DNA from: Carboxylicivirga sp.
GTDB taxonomy: Bacteria; Bacteroidota; Bacteroidia; Bacteroidales; Marinilabiliaceae
Assembly: GCA_025210475.1 (NCBI GenBank)
Contig: JAOARW010000105.1
Location: 22,429 to 86,428 of the forward strand
DNA length: 64,000 nt
Direction of reading: 5' to 3'
Below are positions 52,908 to 60,611 of this stretch, piece by piece; the first letter of the stretch is position 1; every line of letters begins with the position of its first letter. The notes under the pieces were generated by a model that saw only the letters and a program-made list of their open reading frames with translations, searched no databases and was not told the origin of the DNA. A program made the translations under genes and the position numbers.

Positions 52908-53738
52908 TTAATTCATGCGGGCACGGTGCTTACTGTGGCGACTATCGAACCAAATTTTTTGTTCGTCAGTTAACTGACCTCTCATGTCGAGCATCATATC
53001 GCTTTTTATTTGAGCCATCTCCAGTCTGACTGAAGCTTTCTGATCAATGATGTTGTCTATTTTCTTTAGATCAATGTTCTTGCCGGTAGTTTGTGATTTT
53101 AGCTGCGCATTTAATTCAGCTAACTTATTTTCCAGTGGTTGCATCGATTTTTTCATTGCCAGATGGCTGGCTTTCATTTGCTCTTTCAATTCATCAGACA
53201 TCATGCTTTTGTTTTGTTGCTGCATTTTACCCTGTCCGCCATGGTGTTTTCTTTTGTGGCCTTGTCCCATCTGTCCTTGATGCCTCTGGTCATGCCTCAT
53301 TCCTTTTTTCTGACGGGCATATTCACCTTTCGATCGGCGTTGAGCCTTACTTTCGAAAAGAATAACCTGCTCATCACTTAAAAATGATTTCATAGTCTGC
53401 TGATGACGAATGCGTTTTTTCTCCAAGGAAGCATGAATGCTATTCATTTCTTCCAGCGTTTTCTTGATTTGCTTCTGATCAATGGGTTCACTTGTGGATA
53501 GGGTTCGAATTTTTGCTTTAAGCTCACCCAGTTTGTTTTTTTCATCCTGAGTTTCTCCCATGAATTTTACTTTCTCAGCTTTTAGCTTTTCTTTTTGCTC
53601 AGTGCTTAAATCATCAATAAGACAATTTTTGGATCCATTATTCGGACAATCGTTGAATCGTTTACCTTGATGCATTTGTGCATTAACACCACTTAGTGTC
53701 AGGCACAAAATGACGAGTACTAAAGATCTGTTTTTCAT
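52908..53738 (-). CDS. Secreted Spy/CpxP-like helical protein
   Basis: Periplasmic protein of 276 residues with a signal peptide (about 1-20, ending VNAQ). It has LT/S-x-EQ motifs (LSTEQKEKLK, LSDEQVILFE, LTDEQKIWFD) and long charged helices, as in Spy/CpxP/ZraP proteins that bind unfolded proteins or metal. The motif spacing suggests two fused Spy-like units joined by a His/Gly/Gln/Lys-rich linker (HDQRHQGQMGQGHKRKHHG). The start at 53738 gives the clean signal. It is the last gene of the ECF sigma operon. Confidence 0.75.
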   Translation of the reverse strand: MKNRSLVLVILCLTLSGVNAQMHQGKRFNDCPNNGSKNCLIDDLSTEQKEKLKAEKVKFMGETQDEKNKLGELKAKIRTLSTSEPIDQKQIKKTLEEMNSIHASLEKKRIRHQQTMKSFLSDEQVILFESKAQRRSKGEYARQKKGMRHDQRHQGQMGQGHKRKHHGGQGKMQQQNKSMMSDELKEQMKASHLAMKKSMQPLENKLAELNAQLKSQTTGKNIDLKKIDNIIDQKASVRLEMAQIKSDMMLDMRGQLTDEQKIWFDSRHSKHRARMN

Positions 53739-53832
53739 TGTTCTAAAAATTATAGTTTCACAAAAGGATATAACAATCTCAATATAGCAAGCGCGCATTT
53801 GCTAATTAGTTTGTTTTTAATATGTTATTGTT

Positions 53833-54342
53833 TTAATGACGGTGCTTGTGCCCTCTGTATCGTCTTCGGGGGCCGTCTTCCATCATTTTCTTACGAAACA
53901 TTTTATCCAGCATATCTCGTTGCCGATCGGTTTTACAGATGTTTCGTAATTTTCTGAAATGATGATAGTTTGCCTCTTCGATGCCACGTTGCTTAAAAGC
54001 TATTTCGTCGAAGATCTGATGGATGGTGCTTGTATCGGTAATGTTTTTAAAAGTTTCCTGCATGGCCATTTGCCTCAGACTATCTAATTCGCTTTGTCTG
54101 CGATGCATATCGCTGCCATGTTTTTTCCAGAGATTATACATCTCATTGAATTGAGCATCGTCAATACCGGCATTTTGTAAAAGGTACTCCTTCATTCGTA
54201 TCCGGTTATCTTCTTTCTTGTATTTTTGTTTACCAAATTTTGGTTTTTCATCATTATCAAACCACCAAAAGCCAAGTAACACCGCATTACCAATTAAGAA
54301 GAGGGCTAATATAATCCAGCATATTTTACAATTATTCCTCAT
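53833..54342 (-). CDS. Membrane-anchored periplasmic sensor-like protein
   Basis: Protein of 169 residues with an N-terminal membrane helix (about 8-27, after Cys4 and Cys8) and a charged helical periplasmic part (HFRKLRNICKTDRQRDMLDKMFRKKMMEDG). The pattern resembles heavy-metal-resistance/CnrX-like or Spy-type sensor proteins. Its gene ends 95 bp before the Spy-like gene and follows the anti-sigma-like gene by 1 bp. It probably relays envelope stress to the anti-sigma factor (inference). Confidence 0.65.
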   Translation of the reverse strand: MRNNCKICWIILALFLIGNAVLLGFWWFDNDEKPKFGKQKYKKEDNRIRMKEYLLQNAGIDDAQFNEMYNLWKKHGSDMHRRQSELDSLRQMAMQETFKNITDTSTIHQIFDEIAFKQRGIEEANYHHFRKLRNICKTDRQRDMLDKMFRKKMMEDGPRRRYRGHKHRH

Positions 54343-54343
54343 T

Positions 54344-54688
54344 TTAGTTGATCGTTTGATTGTTAGCTAAAAAGGTTTCATCCTCATAATAGTCATACCA
54401 GTTGGCAGGTGCACTTTGCTCGTAAACCGATGACCAGTCGTTATCGTTGGTATTACCGGTATTATTGGATAATAGTATAAGGGCATTTGTTAATGATATT
54501 ATGATGGCACAAGCAGCCGCAACCTTAAAAAACAAACCCAGGTATTTTACCTTCGGATGCTCTCGCTGTATGGCTTCTACCTTATCCATAACCTGATCGA
54601 CAAAGTTGGGAGAAGGTTCATGTGTTTTGCTCAGTTCCTGGCGAAGAAACTGGTCAAAACTGCTATGGTTTTTATTATCTGTATTCAT
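54344..54688 (-). CDS. Anti-sigma factor-like membrane protein
   Basis: Protein of 114 residues with a cytoplasmic N-terminus (about 1-55), one membrane helix (about 57-77, LFFKVAAACAIIISLTNALILL) and a short periplasmic tail. Size, topology and place directly after an ECF sigma gene fit an anti-sigma factor, although no known zinc anti-sigma motif is seen. The start at 54688 is ATG; the codon at 54700 is GTG. Confidence 0.65.
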   Translation of the reverse strand: MNTDNKNHSSFDQFLRQELSKTHEPSPNFVDQVMDKVEAIQREHPKVKYLGLFFKVAAACAIIISLTNALILLSNNTGNTNDNDWSSVYEQSAPANWYDYYEDETFLANNQTIN

Positions 54689-54736
54689 AATTACACTCAC
54701 TATATATATGACGATAAATAGATAAATATCTTGCGT

Positions 54737-55312
54737 TTAATAAATGGCTTCTTTATGTCGAAGCAATATTTCTTTCAGTTTGCGTTTGGCTCTGATCAGC
54801 AAGGATTCGACCGAAGAAACCGATGTATTCATTATGTCTGCTACCTCTTGCTGTTTCAGCTCTTTGATGTGTGACAATAATAAGGCATTTTTTTGTCGTT
54901 CGGGCAATTGATCGATTGCTGAGTACAACACAGCGTTTCGTTCTTTTTGCTCAATTTCGTCGCTGGCCAGTTGTTTGTGGGTTACAGGTAGCTTTTCAAT
55001 ATCCGACTTTTCCATGGCAGCCACTTTTCCGCTTCCTCTTTTCAAACGTTTGGATTGTCTTATGAAATCAAGCGATTTGTTTACTGCCATCCGGTACAAC
55101 CAGGTTGAGACCGATGCCTCTTTCCTGAATGATTTAATGGAGCGAAACATTTCAATAAAAACCTCTTGGGCCACATCTTCGGCATCGCTTGGAATGGTTA
55201 CGAAAGACAAGCATATATTTATAACTTTCTTATGGTGGGTATTCACCAGAATGCGAAATGCATCGGTATCACCATTAATAACTTTATCTATCAATAACTT
55301 TTCCTGATTCAT
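54737..55312 (-). CDS. ECF sigma factor
   Basis: RpoE-type sigma factor of 191 residues. Region 2 is about 20-90, with DAEDVAQEVFIEMFRSI and ASVSTWLYRMAVNKSLDFIRQ. Region 4 is about 130-185, with LPERQKNALLLSHIKELKQQEVADIMNTSVSSVESLLIRAKRKLK. It should direct transcription of its own operon and a wider envelope-stress set once released from the anti-sigma-like protein. Confidence 0.93.
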   Translation of the reverse strand: MNQEKLLIDKVINGDTDAFRILVNTHHKKVINICLSFVTIPSDAEDVAQEVFIEMFRSIKSFRKEASVSTWLYRMAVNKSLDFIRQSKRLKRGSGKVAAMEKSDIEKLPVTHKQLASDEIEQKERNAVLYSAIDQLPERQKNALLLSHIKELKQQEVADIMNTSVSSVESLLIRAKRKLKEILLRHKEAIY

Positions 55313-55406
55313 TTATTTCAATCTACATATTATTGACGACGACCAATAGAAATTCCTGTCATTTTTTTGTGATAAATTTCGCTAAATACTGAAAGATAGC
55401 AGTTTA

Positions 55407-56420
55407 TTATTGAGTTTTTTCAATGGTTAGTATAATTGGCAGGTGATCACTTACGCCACCAAGGTATCTGGGACCTAAATAGGTTCGTTTGGGTTTTGCG
55501 CCGCTATACGAAGTATCGTCTTCAATTAAAAATGGCAAATTAACAATACTCTGGCGGAGGCGATAATTCCCTTTATTAAAACTTCTTTTTGAGTAAAGAA
55601 TGTGGTCAATCGTATTCCATTCGCCCTGGTATTTGTAGGTGCCACCAATACTTTTGTTTCTTAATGATTTTTCATCCAAACCTGAAGTAAGATCTGAATC
55701 TCTTAGTAATATTTGCATTGAAGGAGCTTCTTGGGATGCATTAAAATCGCCCATTACAATTAATTTTGGAGCAAAATGTTTTGCCTGGATGGAGTCGATT
55801 TTTGCACGAATAACTTTAGCTACGGCCTCTCTTTTGGGTTCTGATTGAATGGCACCTCCACGTTTTGATGGCCAATGGTTAACAATGATGTGAAGCGTAT
55901 CTGAAGAGATTATGCCTTTTACATATAATGCATCTCTAGTATAGAAATTTTGCCTAGGATTTGTTAAGTTTATGGAAACAGATTCAAGAGGAGTGAACTG
56001 CGTTTTTTGATACAAAAGAGCAACATCAATACCACGCTTATCTTGCGATTCAAAATGAATATATCCGTATTTGAGACTCGAAAGGGGTGAGTAGTATACA
56101 AGTTGCTTGAGCACCCATTCGTTTTCTACTTCACACAATCCAATCAGGGCCGGGGTTTCCCATTTGTTGCTGGCCAGTATGGTTTTGCCGATGCCGTTGA
56201 TTTTGGAGTACATTCTTTTGGAAGTCCATCTCTTATCACCATCCGGCAGAAATTCATCATCATTTTTGATGGAATCGTTTTTACAATCAAAAAGGTTCTC
56301 AACATTATAAAACAGAATTGAGTATTGATTGCTTACCGGCTTTTGAGTTAAAGCAAGCTGACAAAAGAAAAGAAACAATAATAAAGAAGTACCAACCTTA
56401 TTTTTTCTCCTTACGTTCAT
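55407..56420 (-). CDS. Secreted endonuclease/exonuclease/phosphatase-fold protein
   Basis: Protein of 337 residues with a signal peptide (about 1-26: RRKNKVGTSLLLFLFFCQLALTQ). The EEP fold follows, with YNVENLFD near residue 40, GLCEVEN (metal Glu), HIIVNHWPSKRG, LIVMGDFN (catalytic Asp) and the final GGVSDHLPIIL (catalytic His). Substrate could be nucleic acid, phosphoinositide or sphingomyelin-like lipid. The ATG at 56420 is preferred; 56441 is possible. It overlaps the end of the upstream gene, so they are coupled. Confidence 0.85.
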   Translation of the reverse strand: MNVRRKNKVGTSLLLFLFFCQLALTQKPVSNQYSILFYNVENLFDCKNDSIKNDDEFLPDGDKRWTSKRMYSKINGIGKTILASNKWETPALIGLCEVENEWVLKQLVYYSPLSSLKYGYIHFESQDKRGIDVALLYQKTQFTPLESVSINLTNPRQNFYTRDALYVKGIISSDTLHIIVNHWPSKRGGAIQSEPKREAVAKVIRAKIDSIQAKHFAPKLIVMGDFNASQEAPSMQILLRDSDLTSGLDEKSLRNKSIGGTYKYQGEWNTIDHILYSKRSFNKGNYRLRQSIVNLPFLIEDDTSYSGAKPKRTYLGPRYLGGVSDHLPIILTIEKTQ

Positions 56421-57822
56421 AGGCTCCCAGGTCTGGACCATCGTCTTGTAAGCGATTCGTGCCTAGAATATCTAGAGGAACAGGTTCTGCAAAATCGAAG
56501 GTGCCAATATCTTTGGCGCTCGATAAAGTATCCAACTGGTAATTAAACTCATTGATATCAATGAATGAAGGATCTTCGTTTTTCAGAATATCAATAAACT
56601 TTTTAGGATCAGAGATATCGAAATCTTCACTCAATTTGATAATGGCATTATTGAATTGGTAATTGGCATCAGCTTCAGGAACTTCATCGTTATTGTATTT
56701 CAAATCAAATCCAATTTCAGAAATGTTGTTTCCGTATATGATGCAGTTATAAAAGTTAGCTTGTTTAAGCGGAACTATTTGTTCTTTATCGTTTTTATCG
56801 ATGTAATAGTTGTTAAGGAATACAGCGGGGTTGTTCCGGTAAGTCCAATCGAAATAATTGGCAAAGGTACAATGGGTAAACTCATAATCTCCACCAACCG
56901 TTAATGCGGCAGAACTGTTACCACAATCGCCAAATACACAATTGGAAACGTTAAGCTTGGATGTTTGTGCTAACAAACCAAAGGTGCTGATGTGCTCTAT
57001 TTTGGTGTTATGAATATTGATTGGAGTGTCATTTAATCCCACCGAGTCGGCCATAATTCCCATCATGCCATTTTTTATTAGGCAATGATTGAATTTAGAT
57101 TCACCTGAGCCGGGTAAGAGGTGTATGTATCCCCATTGGCCTGGCTTGTCGTTGTACCATTCCTCCTGGCGGTGACCGGCAAACAGAACCGGTTCTTCGG
57201 CACTGCCGTTAACCTCCAGCGTTCCTAAAACGAGCATACTGGCATCCTTATAAAAATACAACTTAGCGCCCGGATCGATGGTTACCGTTTGAGCCGAGTC
57301 AACAACAATGTAATCATATATTAAATATGGTTTTTCGTTGGTGAGTGTTTGGGATTTAAGCCATTTCTTTCGCATCAGTATTACATCTTGCCCATAGGCA
57401 ATTAGTTGAACCGTTTGAATGCGATTTTTGGTTCTGAAATAAATGGAATCGGTTACAACAAATGGTTTATTGCTTCCGGCCGGATCAATTGTTACTTCAA
57501 CAAAAATATATAAGCTGTCATTGGCTCTTACTCTAACCTCTTCGGCAGTAAAGTCGGATGAGCCGTTAATGTTCAGTCGAAAGTCAGAATTATCACCTCC
57601 GGCCAATTCAATTGACTCAATTGACATGTCTTCGTCATAAGGATTGTAAACTCTGAAATTTTTTGTGGTTGAGCCAATAGAAGTGAAAATGGTATCGAAC
57701 ATGATGGTGTCAGAAGAAAAGCTCAGTCCTTCCTGACCTCCTCTGTAAAGAAACTCACGCTCACACGCTAAGAAAGCTAATGTGCAGATTGATAATAATA
57801 TGCAGCGACTAATCCATTTCAT
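56398..57822 (-). CDS. Right-handed beta-helix-like lipoprotein
   Basis: Lipoprotein of 474 residues, signal ending TLAFLAC. After an Ig/ASPM-type domain (about 30-160: NFRVYNPYDEDMSIESIELAGG) there are repeated short beta turns (KFNHCLIKNGMMGIMADS, INIHNTKIEHISTFGLLAQ, FYNCIIYGNNISEIG), typical of a right-handed parallel beta-helix with a DUF1565-like polysaccharide-lyase or surface-protein role. No catalytic residues are evident. It is the first gene of a two-gene unit with the EEP-fold protein. Confidence 0.7.
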   Translation of the reverse strand: MKWISRCILLSICTLAFLACEREFLYRGGQEGLSFSSDTIMFDTIFTSIGSTTKNFRVYNPYDEDMSIESIELAGGDNSDFRLNINGSSDFTAEEVRVRANDSLYIFVEVTIDPAGSNKPFVVTDSIYFRTKNRIQTVQLIAYGQDVILMRKKWLKSQTLTNEKPYLIYDYIVVDSAQTVTIDPGAKLYFYKDASMLVLGTLEVNGSAEEPVLFAGHRQEEWYNDKPGQWGYIHLLPGSGESKFNHCLIKNGMMGIMADSVGLNDTPINIHNTKIEHISTFGLLAQTSKLNVSNCVFGDCGNSSAALTVGGDYEFTHCTFANYFDWTYRNNPAVFLNNYYIDKNDKEQIVPLKQANFYNCIIYGNNISEIGFDLKYNNDEVPEADANYQFNNAIIKLSEDFDISDPKKFIDILKNEDPSFIDINEFNYQLDTLSSAKDIGTFDFAEPVPLDILGTNRLQDDGPDLGAYERKEKK

Positions 57823-58077
57823 TTATCACGTTCACTTGTCTTTTCTATCGAGGCCATTTGTTTAGCTGCAGATAGGATTATAGGTTATACTACGCAAAGT
57901 AACAAAACCAGATTCAAAAAACAATACATTTTTTTACAATTCGTCAAAAAAATTTACAAAAATTAACGAATCTGTAATAATTCACTTATGGAAAGCTTAA
58001 CGAAGAAAAGCACTATTTATTTTTAAATTTTTACAATAATTTTTGTTTTTAGTAATTTGGTCCGAAAATTACAACAT

Positions 58078-59226
58078 ATGCAAAATGCTCAGCCAAAACC
58101 ATACACATTTGATCGTGTGGTTCGTATGATTCTAACAGCTCTAGTTTTTGGAGCGATCCTTTATACCGTAAATCTTTTAAAACATGTATTAGGACCTTTT
58201 ATAATTGCAGTATTCATCGCTTATCTGTTGGATCCATTGGTGAACTTTATGCAAAATAAAGTCCGACTCAGGCATCGTGGACTTTCAGTTATTGTTACCG
58301 TTCTTCTGGTGGGCGTAGGTCTGTCGTTAATGTTGATTTACCTGGTACCTGCATTTATTCAAGAGATGAATAAGATGGTGCAACTGATAAGAACTTATTT
58401 GCAATCGGTGGATGTTCGTGATGCATTGCCTTTTGAATTGGAGAAAAACCTAAAGGAGCTAATTCGGGAGTCTGAGCTGATTACTTATTTAAATATTGAT
58501 AATGTATATACTGCGCTTAAGAAATTATTACCAGGCTTCTGGAACTTGTTTTCAGGTTCGATGCGTGTCATTGGAGGAGTAATTGGTTTATTAGTGGTTA
58601 TATTATATACCATTTTTCTTTTAATGGATTACCAAAAAGTTGGTCGTTCAACATTAGGTTTTATTCCTGAACAGTACCGGAATGTGGCCAGCGAGGTATT
58701 TGATGATTTGGGAAGTTCAATGGATTTATATTTTCGCTCGCAGGGCTTAATTGCTTTAATTGTGGGTATTTTGCTGGCAATTGGTTTCAAAATAATCGGT
58801 TTGCCAATGGCTATTATTATGGGACTGTTTATTGGTGCCTTAAATATCGTTCCTTATCTGCAAATTGCAGGAATTGTTCCGGCCATGTTATTGGCATTGT
58901 TAAAAGCCATGGAATCGCAACAAACCTTCTGGCATGTTGCTTTACTGGTGTTAATTGTTTTAACCGTGGTACAGATTATTCAAGAAACCATATTGGTTCC
59001 GAAAATAATGGGTAAAGCGTATGGAATGAATCCAGCCATTGTCCTTTTGGCTTTGTCAATCTGGGGAAGTATGATGGGGTTGATTGGCATGCTGTTGGCT
59101 TTACCGCTGACTTCTGTTATTGCTTCTTATTACAAGCGTTTTGTATTGCATGAATCCAGAACTGAAGTAAAACCGCAAATTATTCCCGAAAGCGAAGGTG
59201 CTGAAAATTCTGATGACAAAGAATAA
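58078..59226 (+). CDS. AI-2E family transporter
   Basis: Inner-membrane protein of 382 residues of the AI-2E (UPF0118, PerM/YdiK-like) family with about eight hydrophobic segments. LKHVLGPFIIAVFIAYLLDPLVNFM near the N-terminus, GLPMAIIMGLFIGALNIVPYLQ and the late VPKIMGKAYGMNPAIVLLALSIWG are family signatures. The family's true substrate varies and is often unknown. The start at 58078 is ATG; the in-frame codon at 58057 is TTG. Confidence 0.88.
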   Translation: MQNAQPKPYTFDRVVRMILTALVFGAILYTVNLLKHVLGPFIIAVFIAYLLDPLVNFMQNKVRLRHRGLSVIVTVLLVGVGLSLMLIYLVPAFIQEMNKMVQLIRTYLQSVDVRDALPFELEKNLKELIRESELITYLNIDNVYTALKKLLPGFWNLFSGSMRVIGGVIGLLVVILYTIFLLMDYQKVGRSTLGFIPEQYRNVASEVFDDLGSSMDLYFRSQGLIALIVGILLAIGFKIIGLPMAIIMGLFIGALNIVPYLQIAGIVPAMLLALLKAMESQQTFWHVALLVLIVLTVVQIIQETILVPKIMGKAYGMNPAIVLLALSIWGSMMGLIGMLLALPLTSVIASYYKRFVLHESRTEVKPQIIPESEGAENSDDKE

Positions 59227-59329
59227 TGTTTCGAAAGGAAAAGAAAGTGTTTGATTGAGCAAAACAATAAAGTGTAGGATATTCAAAAGTAAATATTAAA
59301 TTTGTCAGGACTTTTAAAAACTAAGATCT

Positions 59330-60430
59330 ATGGCAAGTAATATTGAAAAGATTGTAGAGCAATTTAAAATTGAAGGTACTTATAAAGAAGCTGCGATATT
59401 TGGCGACGGCTTAATCAATACAACTTATAAGGTAAAAACAGTTGAGGAAGATCAGCCGAATTATTTATTGCAGATCATCAATCATCATATATTTAAAAAC
59501 GTTCCAGAATTAACGAAAAACATTCAACGCGTAACCAATCATTTGCGTCAGAAGTTGGAGCAAATTGAAGGTAGTGATTTAAAACGTGAGGTTCTGACGC
59601 CAATTGATACAAAAGATGGTAATGGTTTTATAAAAGATGAAGAAGGCAATTACTGGCGTATGTTTTTATTTATTGAAAATACACGTTCGTATAATCAATT
59701 GTCTAATTCGAATCAGGCATTTGTAGGTGGTAAAGCTTTTGGTCAGTTCCAAAGTCGGTTAGCTGACTTGTCAGGTGGACCATTATATCCTGTATTGCCG
59801 GATTTTCACAACACAGAGATGCGCATTCTTAATTTTATTGAAAGAGTGAAGCAAAATCCGGTTGATCGATTAAAAGAGGTTCAGGAAGAGGTTGATTTTC
59901 TGATGGCCCGCTCTGAAGAGTACAAAAAAGTAGTTCAGATGGGACGCGAAGGCTTGATACCGGAAAGAATTGTGCACCAGGATACCAAGTTTAACAATGT
60001 ATTACTGGATGAGAACGATGAAATTCTTTGTGTAATTGATTTGGATACAGTTATGCCGGGTTATGTTTGTTACGACATTGGTGATGCAATTCGTAATGGT
60101 GCCAACACTGGTTTAGAGGATGATCGTAATTTGGACAATGTGAGTATGAACATCGAATTGTTCGAAGGCTTTATAAAAGGCTTTTTACAGGAAACCAAAG
60201 ATGTGTTAACTCCTGCCGAAATCGACACATTGGCTTTTGGTGCCAAATTATTAACCTACGAACAGGCCGTGCGCTTTTTAGATGATTACATCGATGGTGA
60301 TAACTATTACAAAGTTAATGCACCCGATCATAACCTGGTTCGTACAAGAGCTCAGATTAAACTTCTGAAGAGCATGGAAGAGCAATATGATCAAATGGAG
60401 GCTATCGTTAAAAAATATGCAGCCAACTAA
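59330..60430 (+). CDS. NahK-like phosphotransferase family kinase
   Basis: Kinase of 366 residues of the aminoglycoside-phosphotransferase fold, similar to N-acetylhexosamine 1-kinase (NahK) from bifidobacteria. The catalytic loop IVHQDTKFNNVLLD (HxDxxxxN) is near residue 215-228 and the metal motif VIDLDTVMPGY follows (about 240). It likely phosphorylates a sugar at C1 for salvage, or another small alcohol. Ended by a strong terminator. Confidence 0.85.
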   Translation: MASNIEKIVEQFKIEGTYKEAAIFGDGLINTTYKVKTVEEDQPNYLLQIINHHIFKNVPELTKNIQRVTNHLRQKLEQIEGSDLKREVLTPIDTKDGNGFIKDEEGNYWRMFLFIENTRSYNQLSNSNQAFVGGKAFGQFQSRLADLSGGPLYPVLPDFHNTEMRILNFIERVKQNPVDRLKEVQEEVDFLMARSEEYKKVVQMGREGLIPERIVHQDTKFNNVLLDENDEILCVIDLDTVMPGYVCYDIGDAIRNGANTGLEDDRNLDNVSMNIELFEGFIKGFLQETKDVLTPAEIDTLAFGAKLLTYEQAVRFLDDYIDGDNYYKVNAPDHNLVRTRAQIKLLKSMEEQYDQMEAIVKKYAAN

Positions 60431-60488
60431 TCTTGCTTGAGATAAACTTTAAAATATAGTCATACAACTGGTAGTATGGTTAGTGGAG

Positions 60489-60520
60489 CCGGCTAAGAAT
60501 AATTCTTAGTCGGTTTTTTT
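60489..60520 (+). terminator. Intrinsic terminator after the NahK-like gene
   Basis: CCGGCTAAGA / TCTTAGTCGG stem (one G-U) with a 5-nt loop, followed by seven T. Confidence 0.88.
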
Positions 60521-60588
60521 ATATCTGTGATTAGAGCCATATCCTTCTCTTTATTGTTGGCCATAAAGGATAGTCAGGGCGAAATGTT

Positions 60589-60596
60589 TACTTTTG
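60589..60596 (+). promoter_or_regulatory. Candidate -7 element for the radical SAM gene
   Basis: TACTTTTG ending 15 bp before the ATG at 60612. Transcription would start within about 10 nt of the start codon, giving a nearly leaderless mRNA. No TTG at the -33 distance. Confidence 0.5.
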
Positions 60597-60611
60597 CAGT
60601 AAATAAGTATC

